From the NCBI GenBank assembly GCA_910588075.1, contig CAJUOS010000053.1, forward strand, positions 1-13,900: a stretch of DNA of 13,900 bases, given 5' to 3'. Shown here one piece after another: positions 1-6,830 of the stretch; within the stretch, counting starts at the first letter, position 1, and every line of letters starts with the position of its first letter. The notes beneath the pieces are model-generated. The model did not search any database. It was given only the letters and a program-made list of their open reading frames with translations, and was not told the origin of the DNA. A program made the position numbers and the translations under genes. Source of the stretch: an uncultured Erysipelotrichaceae bacterium. Its GTDB lineage: Bacteria; Bacillota_I; Bacilli_A; Erysipelotrichales; Coprobacillaceae.

Positions 1-26
1 GAATAGCTATCTCTCGATAACTATCC
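1..26 (-). other. Minus-strand RNA hairpin with GAGA tetraloop
   Basis: Read on the minus strand, GGATAGTTATC and GATAGCTATTC pair over 11 positions and enclose a GAGA loop, a GNRA-type tetraloop closed by C-G. Two of the pairs are G-U, which would be A-C mismatches on the plus strand, so the fold favours a minus-strand transcript. It lies about 37 bases after the stop of the RlmD-like gene. No U tract is visible before the window edge, so I cannot call it a terminator. It could be the leader of the next gene, part of a structured RNA, or an element end. Confidence 0.4.
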
Positions 27-62
27 CTTAATCCTCCACTCTTGACACGGAGCCTTTCTTAT

Positions 63-1367
63 CTATTTTCTTTTTAATTTAACAATAGTTTCTAACTTAG
101 AAGCATAAGGATACATATCTAATGGAATCATTTTTTCAATATCATAATAACGTTTTAATTCCTCTAAATCCTTTGCCAATGATGATGGATGATTACTCAC
201 ATAAATAACATCCTTTATCTTAGCTAAAATTAAACTTTGTTTTATAGCATTACTCAATTCTTCTTTTCTTATAATGACAGTATCAAAATGTTTGTTTTTG
301 CATTGTTGAATAACTGCCTCATCAATATTTTTACATATAAAATGAACATTCTCTTTTCTTAAAAATTTAGCATTATCTTGAGCATCTTTAATATGATATT
401 TCTTTTCATCTATACCTACAACTTCATTTTCTAATGATAATTCTAACAAGCCTATTCCACAACCTATTGATAAAACACTCTTATCTAGTGATATAAACGA
501 TTTTATCATACTTAACTTTTTTTCCTCCATTAAAGGATGAATAGGAAATTCTGATTTTATAGAATAAACATATTGTTGATTAAAACATGAGAAAGGTAAA
601 GTAGATTGACCATAAATCTTTTTATATCCTTGTAATTCAAAATCCTGATATCGAGATGTATTTATTGTATAATAAATACTTTTAACTTCCTCAATTTGAC
701 TTATTTCCTTAACAACATTTTCACTTATTCCATCATTTCCAGTTACAAATAAAACTTGAACAGATGCTCCTATATGTTTAATTTGGAGAAAACGTAATCC
801 CTTTTTAACTTTATCATTATAATCTCTTGCTTTATTCGCATTTAAAATGATTTCAATTTTTCCAATAATTTGATTAATTAAAGGATCATGCATTTGACAT
901 TGATTCATCAATGTTAAATACTTTGATTCTCTTTGATAAATCCCCACAACAACTTTTCCTTTGAAATATGTAATAGGTAAAGATACAACTTGCTTATATC
1001 CTTTAGTAAGTGGACTAGCTATAACATTTTGAATAGGCAAAGCTTCAACATCATAACTTGTATACTTTTTGAAAGCATCTTTTAAAATTCCTTTTTTATA
1101 AAGTAATTGTTTTTCATACTTTAATGCTGTTAAAGCACAACCTTGGCAATACTGATCTTCTTTACAAAAAGAAGGTACACGTTCAGGAGAAGTTTTTACA
1201 TATTTAACAACTTTTCCTTTTAAAAATTTACGATTACGACTATCTAATTCTACTTCAACAACTTCACCTGGTAAGGCATTATCTATAAAACAAACCTTTT
1301 TATCTACATATCCAATTCCTTCTCCATTAATTCCTAATTTTTTGATTTCAATTCTTTCATTTCTCAT
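63..1367 (-). CDS. TrmA/RlmD-family RNA methyltransferase homologue lacking the catalytic cysteine
   Basis: The family transfers a methyl group from SAM to C5 of uridine in RNA. This 434-residue protein has an N-terminal TRAM domain (about 1-58, with GINGEGIGY and ALPGE). It keeps the iron-sulfur cysteines of the RlmD/RumA type (C68, C74, C77 in CX5CX2C, plus C157). The C-terminal Rossmann fold has SIGCGIG at 300-306. Three key motifs are altered. The catalytic VSCNP reads VSNHP (391-394), so the nucleophilic Cys is Asn392. The DPPRxGL motif reads RKEELSN from 367. The terminal HVET reads KLET, keeping the Glu. The reading frame is intact, so this is a divergent paralogue rather than decay. 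Its ATG lies inside the end of the upstream yihY-like gene (11-base overlap) with GGGAG before it, suggesting coupled translation. Family membership is sure. RNA-methylating activity is doubtful. Confidence 0.85.
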   Translation of the reverse strand: MRNERIEIKKLGINGEGIGYVDKKVCFIDNALPGEVVEVELDSRNRKFLKGKVVKYVKTSPERVPSFCKEDQYCQGCALTALKYEKQLLYKKGILKDAFKKYTSYDVEALPIQNVIASPLTKGYKQVVSLPITYFKGKVVVGIYQRESKYLTLMNQCQMHDPLINQIIGKIEIILNANKARDYNDKVKKGLRFLQIKHIGASVQVLFVTGNDGISENVVKEISQIEEVKSIYYTINTSRYQDFELQGYKKIYGQSTLPFSCFNQQYVYSIKSEFPIHPLMEEKKLSMIKSFISLDKSVLSIGCGIGLLELSLENEVVGIDEKKYHIKDAQDNAKFLRKENVHFICKNIDEAVIQQCKNKHFDTVIIRKEELSNAIKQSLILAKIKDVIYVSNHPSSLAKDLEELKRYYDIEKMIPLDMYPYASKLETIVKLKRK

Positions 1368-2157
1368 TTTTCATTCTCCCTAAATATAAAAGATTTGTTA
1401 TATACATACCAATATAAAAAACTTCTGCAGCCCAATCAAATACAAATAAAACAACAATAATAAATGCTAAAGGTCCATATACAGATTGAAAATCTGCAAA
1501 ACGAAAATATATATTTAAACCATAGTATAACACTAACATTAAAGCAGAAGCTGCCAACGCTCCTTGAAAAGCATCTATCCAATGTATACGTATACGAGGG
1601 ACTATCAAGTAAATACACATAAGACAAAAAACAATTAAAAAATAAAGAAGCATATGTCTAATTCCAAAAAACGAATACATAATATTAAATACATATGCCA
1701 ATGGTCCAATAGCCATAACACCAATAATCCCTATAAATAAAACCAATAAAAAGAAAGTAATTTTAAAAGTATTGATATAATATCCTATAATACTTTCCTC
1801 TTTATTATGGTGATACATATTTTTAGAAATTTCATATATATTTCCTACACCTCTTGACACTGCATAAAAAGAAAAAATAATTGTAATTAAAGCAACTGTA
1901 TTAATAGAACGTGATTCTAAAATATTAATAAGCATGACAGAATATTCGCCTACCACATAATGTCTAATTAAATTTTCAATAATTGACATATCTATATGAA
2001 ATAAAGATGTCCCAACAGCAATTAAAGAAAAAGCAGGAATTAAAATCAATAAAAGATAAAATGATAACGCTGCAGGGGCATATGATGGAACCACTTCTCT
2101 ATAATCATCATATATTTGAATACATTTTTGATAAAGCTGAATGATTTTGTCTTTCAT
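1357..2157 (-). CDS. YihY/UPF0761 family inner membrane protein
   Basis: This 266-residue polytopic membrane protein belongs to the YihY/virulence factor BrkB family, once thought to be RNase BN, whose molecular role is not settled. The N-terminal segment has the family pattern of a short cytoplasmic helix, then a Y.PAALSFY..L.LIPAF stretch (about 25-43) entering the first membrane span. About six hydrophobic segments follow, ending near residue 258. The region around RIRIHWIDAFQGALAAS (about 189-205) matches the conserved loop before the last two spans. The ATG is preceded by GGAGG with a 6-base spacer. It lies 36 bases after the CNNM gene and overlaps the start of the RlmD-like gene by 11 bases, so all three are probably one transcript. 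No catalytic residues can be named. Confidence 0.85.
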   Translation of the reverse strand: MKDKIIQLYQKCIQIYDDYREVVPSYAPAALSFYLLLILIPAFSLIAVGTSLFHIDMSIIENLIRHYVVGEYSVMLINILESRSINTVALITIIFSFYAVSRGVGNIYEISKNMYHHNKEESIIGYYINTFKITFFLLVLFIGIIGVMAIGPLAYVFNIMYSFFGIRHMLLYFLIVFCLMCIYLIVPRIRIHWIDAFQGALAASALMLVLYYGLNIYFRFADFQSVYGPLAFIIVVLFVFDWAAEVFYIGMYITNLLYLGRMKNEK

Positions 2158-2193
2158 GATTTTCCTCCATATGAATAAGATAAAGGAAAAACA

Positions 2194-3486
2194 TTAATCA
2201 TGTTTTTCCTCTTCATCACTTTCATCACTTTCTTCTTTTAAAAGTTCTAACTGTAATTGAACAATACGATTTTTATCTATCTGTTTAACTGTCAATAAAG
2301 TATTATCTATCTTTAAAACTTGATTCAATTCAGGACTTCCATTACATTGTCCTAAAACCAAACCACCAATAGATTCAAAATCTTCAGACTCAAATGCAGT
2401 ATGACAATTCTCATTAATTTCATCAATATTCAAACTTCCATCAATTAAATATTGTCCATCAGCCAACTCAATAATAGCTTTCTCTGTATCATCATATTCA
2501 TCATCAATTTCACCAACAATTTCTTCAACAATATCTTCCAGTGTAACAATACCACTCATTACACCATATTCATCTAATACAATAGCCAAAGAAATGTGTT
2601 CTTGTCTCATTGCTTCAAATACATCAGATACATGATTAAATTCATAAACCACAAAAGTTTCACGCATAAATTCTTTCACATCAAATTTAGATTTAACAAC
2701 CTTTGATAACATTAAATCTTTAATATGAAGAACTCCTATAATTTCATCATATGATTCTGAATGAACAGGTATTCTCGAAAATTGACTTTCTTTGAAACTT
2801 TTCATCAAATCATTATATGAAACATCATCTGGAACACTAACCACATGAATACGTGGTGTCATTATTTCTTTAATCTCAGTATCTCCAAATTCAAAAACAT
2901 TATGAATCATTTCTTTTTCTTCGTCTTCTAAAACGCCTTCTTCATGAGAAACTGTTACTATTGTTTTTAAATCTTCTTCGGTCATTGTTGGTCCACTGTT
3001 TTTATCTCCACCAAATAACTTAATAAAAAAAGAAGAAATAAAATTCAATACAGCCACAACTGGCTTAAAAATAATAGATAAAAATTTGATAAAACGACAT
3101 ACAGCAAAAGTAATAGACTCAGCGTTTTTAGTCGCTAATGACTTTGGAGTAATCTCTCCAAAAATCAATATTATCAATGTTACAAATCCTGTTGCAATAG
3201 CAACCCCTGCTCCCTCATTACCAAAAATTGAGATTACAAAAGAAGTTGTCAATGATGAAGCCGCAATATTAACCAAGTTATTTCCAATAAGAATAGCGCT
3301 TAATAGACGATCTTGATTCTCCAATAAATTATCAATAATCTTTGCACTTTTATTATTTTCTTCAGCTAAAGTTCTAATCCTAATTTTATTGACTGACATA
3401 AAAGCAGTTTCACTCATAGAGAATAATGCTGATAAAAAAATCAATACAATAAATAATGCAATCATAACTATCTGATTCGGGTCCAC
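2194..3486 (-). CDS. CNNM/CorC (HlyC) family transporter with CBS pair
   Basis: This 430-residue membrane protein has the full architecture of the bacterial CNNM/CorC family, associated with Mg2+ (and possibly Co2+) export or homeostasis; some members are annotated hemolysin C. The DUF21/CNNM membrane domain covers about 1-190 and contains FSMSETAFMS (22-31) and FGEITPKSLA (109-118), both hallmarks. A CBS pair spans about 205-325 (VLDEYGVMSGIVTLEDIVEEI in the second). A CorC_HlyC domain covers about 335-415. The tail is very acidic (EESDESDEEE). The start codon is GTG, with AAGGAG 11 bases upstream. That spacing is rather long, but MDP is a common start in the family. It is the first gene of a minus-strand cluster with the YihY and RlmD-like genes. 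Exact ion specificity cannot be read from sequence. Confidence 0.92.
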   Translation of the reverse strand: MDPNQIVMIALFIVLIFLSALFSMSETAFMSVNKIRIRTLAEENNKSAKIIDNLLENQDRLLSAILIGNNLVNIAASSLTTSFVISIFGNEGAGVAIATGFVTLIILIFGEITPKSLATKNAESITFAVCRFIKFLSIIFKPVVAVLNFISSFFIKLFGGDKNSGPTMTEEDLKTIVTVSHEEGVLEDEEKEMIHNVFEFGDTEIKEIMTPRIHVVSVPDDVSYNDLMKSFKESQFSRIPVHSESYDEIIGVLHIKDLMLSKVVKSKFDVKEFMRETFVVYEFNHVSDVFEAMRQEHISLAIVLDEYGVMSGIVTLEDIVEEIVGEIDDEYDDTEKAIIELADGQYLIDGSLNIDEINENCHTAFESEDFESIGGLVLGQCNGSPELNQVLKIDNTLLTVKQIDKNRIVQLQLELLKEESDESDEEEKHD

Positions 3487-3521
3487 TTATAAAAAATCTC
3501 CTTATTTTAATAATTTATTCA

Positions 3522-3550
3522 ATCTTAATACAAACAACTTAAAAAGTCAA
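3522..3550 (-). promoter_or_regulatory. Candidate sigma-A promoter of the CNNM-YihY-RlmD cluster
   Basis: On the minus strand TTGACT (3550-3545) and TAAGAT (3527-3522) are separated by 17 bases. The -10 ends 35 bases before the GTG start of the CNNM gene and upstream of its AAGGAG. This is the only good -35/-10 pair seen in the 145-base divergent gap. Confidence 0.5.
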
Positions 3551-3570
3551 ATTTCTAAGTTATTAACATA

Positions 3571-3584
3571 TATAATAGTATAAT
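3571..3584 (+). promoter_or_regulatory. Possible -10 elements for the PuuD-like gene
   Basis: Two exact TATAAT hexamers (3571-3576 and 3579-3584) lie about 50 bases before the ATG on the plus strand. No recognisable -35 stands 16-18 bases before either. In DNA this AT-rich the call is weak. Confidence 0.3.
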
Positions 3585-3631
3585 CAAATTTTATGAATTA
3601 TCAATATCAAAAAAGAAGGAAATGATAAAAT

Positions 3632-4297
3632 ATGTTAAAAATTGCTCTTACAATGCGTATGAAAGAAGATCAAATGACTCTTTTCATAAACAATACCTAT
3701 TGCCAATTCCTAACACCTTATTTTCAAATTGAACCAATTTTACCCAGAAATACCCATCATTATTATGATATCGTTCAAAGAAATGATGCTTTACTTATCT
3801 GTGGTGGAGATGATATTCATCCCTCTTATTTTCATCAAAAAATTCATCCAAAAACAAATTTAGAAAACCCTTTAATAGAAACTATGGATTTTGCATTAGT
3901 TCAACAATTTTATTCTGCTCATAAACCTATTATTGGTATATGTCGAGGAATTCAAATTTTAAATACTTTTTTCAAAGGTTCTCTTATTCAAGATATTCCA
4001 ACACAATACTCAACACCTATTAATCACAGCCAAGATTTTCATTCTATTCATATTCAAGCCCATACATTTTTATCTCATTATTTTCCATCTCATCTTCAGG
4101 TGAATTCATTTCATCATCAAAACATAGATAGAATTGCACCAATTTTTCATATTAATGCCATTAGTGAGGATGGCTTCATTGAAGGAATTGAAAATCATCG
4201 TATTCTGGCTTTTCAATGGCATCCTGAAAGAATGAATGCTCATTCTCAAGAAATCTTTATAAAATTAATCATTGATTTTATTCATCGCTCTTCTTGA
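3632..4297 (+). CDS. PuuD-like class I glutamine amidotransferase (peptidase C26)
   Basis: This 221-residue cytosolic hydrolase belongs to the gamma-glutamyl-gamma-aminobutyrate hydrolase-like family. Such proteins cleave gamma-glutamyl amides, as PuuD does in putrescine breakdown. The nucleophile elbow GICRGIQILN places the catalytic Cys at 104. FQWHPER gives His197 and Glu199, completing the triad. LLICGGDDIHPSYF (55-67) and NSFHHQ (158-163) are typical of the PuuD group. The ATG has GAAGGA about 10 bases upstream. It is the only plus-strand gene here and is transcribed divergently from the CNNM cluster. Its 3' end runs 20 bases into the end of a small minus-strand gene. No other polyamine genes are present, so the substrate is unknown. 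I see no obvious terminator after it. Confidence 0.85.
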   Translation: MLKIALTMRMKEDQMTLFINNTYCQFLTPYFQIEPILPRNTHHYYDIVQRNDALLICGGDDIHPSYFHQKIHPKTNLENPLIETMDFALVQQFYSAHKPIIGICRGIQILNTFFKGSLIQDIPTQYSTPINHSQDFHSIHIQAHTFLSHYFPSHLQVNSFHHQNIDRIAPIFHINAISEDGFIEGIENHRILAFQWHPERMNAHSQEIFIKLIIDFIHRSS

Positions 4298-4430
4298 GTT
4301 CTTTTAATATTTCTAATATTTCTTTATGATGTTTTCTTTTTTGAACTAAATAAAGTATTGGAAAAACAATACAACAGGTTGCAATAATTCCTAAAAATGA
4401 CATAATGAGTATTTGATTAATGAATTGCAT
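4278..4430 (-). CDS. Small single-span membrane protein (50 aa)
   Basis: This short reading frame is easy to miss but looks real. The ATG is preceded by AAGGAG with a 5-base spacer. It begins 33 bases after the HAD phosphatase stop, on the same strand. The 50-residue product starts MQFINQ and has one strongly hydrophobic segment (about 7-29, with ATCC and FPILYLV). A basic KRKHH junction follows, then a charged, Lys/Glu-rich helix (HKEILEILKELKKSDE). By the positive-inside rule the C terminus should face the cytoplasm. Its last 20 coding bases overlap, tail to tail, the end of the PuuD-like gene. I do not recognise the family and assign no function. Size and topology resemble small regulatory membrane proteins, but that is only analogy. 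Confidence 0.6.
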   Translation of the reverse strand: MQFINQILIMSFLGIIATCCIVFPILYLVQKRKHHKEILEILKELKKSDE

Positions 4431-4463
4431 ATTGACTCCTTCTTTCTTCATCAAACTATTTAT

Positions 4464-5282
4464 CTAAAAAACATTTTGTAATAACCATTTTGCAACTCCA
4501 TCCTCATCATTTCTAGGAATAATTTGTGTTGCTATATCTTTGAGTTCTTGTACTGCATTTTCAACTGCATAAGCCTCATCAGCCATAGAAAACATATCTA
4601 TATCATTGTTTCCATCTCCAAAAACAACAACCTTATGACAATTAAGATACTCCTTTAATTCTTGTATAGCTGATGATTTTGAGGCTTTTAAAGGCATCAA
4701 TTCTAACCATTGACTATGTAAATAGATATCCTCTTGAAATAAACAATGATATTTATTTTTATATTTTTCATAAAATGGTTTCAATTTTTCATATTCATCA
4801 ATACATGTTACATAAAAACAATCGCCCAAATATAATTGATTAATACTTTTTACAGGATTCTTTCTTATATCTCCTTGTCTTGTATAAATAAAATCTTGCA
4901 TACCTTTCGTATTTAATTCTTCTATAAAAGAAAACTTTTCTTTTTGATTTATATATGAATAAACAATAGGATATATTTGATGACTTGTTAAATCGTTAAT
5001 CAATTCCTTAATCTCACTATTCCCAAAATAATGTGCCAACAAAATATCTTGAGATTCATTATCTACAATAAGAGTACCATTATAAATAATAAGTGGAATT
5101 TTAGCTTTTAATCCTTTTGTTACTTTATGTGCTGTTTGATATGACCTAGCTGTTGCATATGAAAAAATCATTCCTTTTTCAACAAGATCATTTATCGTTT
5201 GACTTGTTAATTGACTTATTGTTTCATCACTTCTTAATAATGTTCCATCTAAATCTGAAACATATAAAATTTTCTCTTTCAT
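4464..5282 (-). CDS. Cof-type HAD-IIB phosphatase
   Basis: This cytosolic hydrolase of the haloacid dehalogenase superfamily belongs to the Cof/YidA type that dephosphorylates small phosphorylated metabolites. Motif I is SDLDGT (Asp10 nucleophile, Asp12), motif II includes TAR (Thr44), motif III has Lys202 in KASKSSAI, and motif IV is GDGNNDIDM (222-230). The region between motifs II and III (about 85-195) is the C2B cap. The 272-residue length is normal. The start at 5282 is chosen because AAGGAG (5294-5289) stands 6 bases before this ATG; an in-frame TTG two codons upstream would touch the Shine-Dalgarno. A TATAAT-like -10 lies at 5317-5312, with no clear -35. The 50-residue membrane protein follows 33 bases downstream, probably on the same message. 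The substrate cannot be predicted. Confidence 0.9.
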   Translation of the reverse strand: MKEKILYVSDLDGTLLRSDETISQLTSQTINDLVEKGMIFSYATARSYQTAHKVTKGLKAKIPLIIYNGTLIVDNESQDILLAHYFGNSEIKELINDLTSHQIYPIVYSYINQKEKFSFIEELNTKGMQDFIYTRQGDIRKNPVKSINQLYLGDCFYVTCIDEYEKLKPFYEKYKNKYHCLFQEDIYLHSQWLELMPLKASKSSAIQELKEYLNCHKVVVFGDGNNDIDMFSMADEAYAVENAVQELKDIATQIIPRNDEDGVAKWLLQNVF

Positions 5283-5332
5283 ATACAACTCCTTATATAT
5301 TATTTATGTATATTATATCATTGAAATAAAAT

Positions 5333-5359
5333 AAAAAAAGTTGAAAATTATCAACCTTT
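5333..5359 (-). terminator. Intrinsic terminator after queL
   Basis: On the minus strand AAAGGTTGA and TCAACTTTT pair (nine pairs, one of them G-U) around a TAATTT loop and run into a T tract. The stem touches the queL stop codon. It closes the preQ1-regulated unit and separates it from the HAD gene. Confidence 0.75.
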
Positions 5360-6048
5360 TAATCTCCCACACCAAAATCTGTAGGGGTATATAAAAAATC
5401 ATATCGAGAATCTTCAATAAGATCATTATATTTATTTAAAAACCAACAAACCAAATCATCATCTCTTTTAATAGTTGTAGAATTATTACGATAAATATTA
5501 ATAGTTCCATATTGAAAATAGGTTTGTAAAATCATCATATCATTATCAATCATTTGCTTTGTTTGTCCCTGTATTCCTACCATTAAACATGGTGAATCAA
5601 AATATCTTTTTAATTGTTCTATCGAAGTAAAGTGAGCATTTTTATTCAAAACAACATTTCTAAACTCTTCATCAAATGTTTCTACTCCTATCTTCACTAT
5701 TACTTTTATTCCAAAAAATTGTCTTATTTCTTCAATTTTTTCATGATATAACCAATGACTTTCAATAAATAATGTATGAATATTTTTTTCATTAATAATA
5801 TCTTTAATATTTTGTAAAGTTTCTTTAGGTAATTCAAAAATACTTGCTGAATCAATGACTTCTAAAACTCCATATTTTCCTGTTACCTTTTTTAATACTT
5901 CTTTATTGATTTGAATAATTTCTTCTTCACAAGTTGAATTATCTTCTATATAATCACAAAAAGTACATTTTGACCAAATACATGGAAAAGATTTTAACAA
6001 AACGATTTCTCGCTTTATTTTACTTTTAATTTCGCTATATCTTTCCAT
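5359..6048 (-). CDS. queL: Radical-SAM queuine lyase (QueL-like)
   Basis: QueL is a radical-SAM enzyme described in clostridia and relatives that breaks queuine down to preQ1, which tRNA-guanine transglycosylase can then insert into tRNA. This protein has the right size (229 residues) and a single cluster motif near the N terminus, FPCIWSKCTFC, with Cys23, Cys28 and Cys31. The spacing is CX4CX2C rather than the usual CX3CX2C. VKIGVETFDEEFR (about 119-131) resembles the conserved SAM-contact strand of B12-free radical-SAM proteins. I start it at 6048: GGAG stands 6 bases before this ATG, which overlaps the transporter stop as TAATG. An ATG four codons upstream has a poorer ribosome binding site. 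The preQ1 riboswitch and transporter directly upstream are the strongest evidence for the assignment. If not QueL, it is another deazapurine-related radical-SAM enzyme. Confidence 0.75.
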   Translation of the reverse strand: MERYSEIKSKIKREIVLLKSFPCIWSKCTFCDYIEDNSTCEEEIIQINKEVLKKVTGKYGVLEVIDSASIFELPKETLQNIKDIINEKNIHTLFIESHWLYHEKIEEIRQFFGIKVIVKIGVETFDEEFRNVVLNKNAHFTSIEQLKRYFDSPCLMVGIQGQTKQMIDNDMMILQTYFQYGTINIYRNNSTTIKRDDDLVCWFLNKYNDLIEDSRYDFLYTPTDFGVGD

Positions 6049-6593
6049 TACATTCTCCATCTTTCTTCTAATTTTCCTCTTTTAATAATCAGCTTTGTTA
6101 AAATAACAGCAATAAGTTTATCAGTGTAATCTGTCAATACTTGAACAACAAAAATACTCATCACTAAATTCATTCCAAAATGATGTAAAATCACAACAAT
6201 AGCACTACTTGCTCCAGAAGTTATTCCTTGAAATAAACAAGCTGTTATCAATGCACTTGCTATTGATGTTGGTATTGCTATAAGGATATTTCCTATTATT
6301 GTTTTCCAACCTTTTAACCAAGCCGTATGATAAAGGATTCCAGCAAAAAAGCCAGTCAATAATTGGACAGGAGCATAATAAAATGAATATACATCAAATA
6401 ATACTCCACTTGTCAAACTTCCTAATACACCAGTTAACATGGCATATTTAGGACCTAATAGTCCTGCTACAAGAATTGTTCCAATAGAATCCATATAAAA
6501 TGGTATGGAAAAAGTCATAGCAATAAATGCGCCAACTACATTAAGAACAATTCCTATTGTTATTAGCATTTGTTTCTTTGTTTCTTTTTTCAT
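6048..6593 (-). CDS. qrtT: ECF transporter S component for queuosine precursor (QrtT-like)
   Basis: This 181-residue integral membrane protein has about six hydrophobic segments and matches the substrate-binding (S) subunits of energy-coupling-factor transporters. The conserved stretch FYMDSIGTILVAGLLGP (about 32-48), followed by GSLTSGVLFD and YAPVQLLTGFFAG, fits the queuosine-related QueT/QrtT group. It would work with a shared EcfA/A'/T module encoded elsewhere. The Shine-Dalgarno AAAGGA is 9 bases before the ATG. A preQ1-I riboswitch and terminator lie in the leader, and the stop overlaps the queL start, so both genes should be repressed when preQ1 is plentiful. With queL beside it, the imported compound is more likely queuine (or queuosine) than preQ1. 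That choice is inference. Confidence 0.8.
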   Translation of the reverse strand: MKKETKKQMLITIGIVLNVVGAFIAMTFSIPFYMDSIGTILVAGLLGPKYAMLTGVLGSLTSGVLFDVYSFYYAPVQLLTGFFAGILYHTAWLKGWKTIIGNILIAIPTSIASALITACLFQGITSGASSAIVVILHHFGMNLVMSIFVVQVLTDYTDKLIAVILTKLIIKRGKLEERWRM

Positions 6594-6642
6594 ATTTAAT
6601 TTTCCTTTCTTCTAAAAAACAGTTAGAAGCCAAATATAAAAT

Positions 6643-6667
6643 AAAAAAGATGACCCAGCCATCTTTT
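6643..6667 (-). terminator. Riboswitch-controlled intrinsic terminator
   Basis: On the minus strand AAAAGATG and CATCTTTT form the stem around the 7-base loop GCTGGGT, followed by more T residues. The loop is complementary to the 3' strand of riboswitch helix P1 (ACCCAGT, 6698-6692) over seven positions including one G-U. This gives a simple antiterminator that would form without ligand. Confidence 0.8.
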
Positions 6668-6678
6668 CTTCTTATATT

Positions 6679-6715
6679 CTTAGTTTTTTATACTGGGTTT
6701 GGCTCTCGAACCAGT
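6679..6715 (-). promoter_or_regulatory. preQ1-I riboswitch aptamer
   Basis: Read on the minus strand, P1 is ACTGG/CCAGT. The loop begins TTCGAG (the TTCnAG pattern of the class) and continues through CCAAAC. The 3' tail ATAAAAAACTAAG matches the A-rich tail and pseudoknot strand of the Bacillus subtilis queC aptamer almost base for base. The P1 loop is 14 bases, two more than I recall for B. subtilis. It sits 86 bases before the qrtT ATG and just upstream of a terminator, so preQ1 binding should stop transcription. Confidence 0.9.
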
Positions 6716-6734
6716 GTCATAAAATGACATATAT

Positions 6735-6763
6735 AGAATAACATACTTATTAAAAAAAGTGAA
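6735..6763 (-). promoter_or_regulatory. Candidate promoter of the qrtT-queL unit
   Basis: On the minus strand TTCACT (6763-6758) and TATTCT (6740-6735) are separated by 17 bases, each matching four of six consensus positions. Initiation 6-8 bases downstream would begin about 12-14 bases before the riboswitch P1 helix, which is plausible. No terminator is seen after the upstream ROK gene, so readthrough is also possible. Confidence 0.45.
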
Positions 6764-6830
6764 TACTTTTTCTAGTTTTCTATATCTTTAAATTATAATT
6801 ATCAAAAAATTTTCAATCATTATAATATAA

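Noticed and set aside
1436..1627. Second minus-strand frame of 63 codons inside the yihY-like gene
   Set aside because: It is an out-of-frame reading of the same conserved membrane gene.
3086..3316. Plus-strand open frame of 76 codons inside the CNNM gene
   Set aside because: It is a shadow of the conserved DUF21 coding region with no supporting start signal.
4298..4360. Terminator for the PuuD-like gene from AGTTC...GAACT
   Set aside because: The 5-base arms are about 50 bases apart with no closing T tract, so this is not a credible intrinsic terminator.
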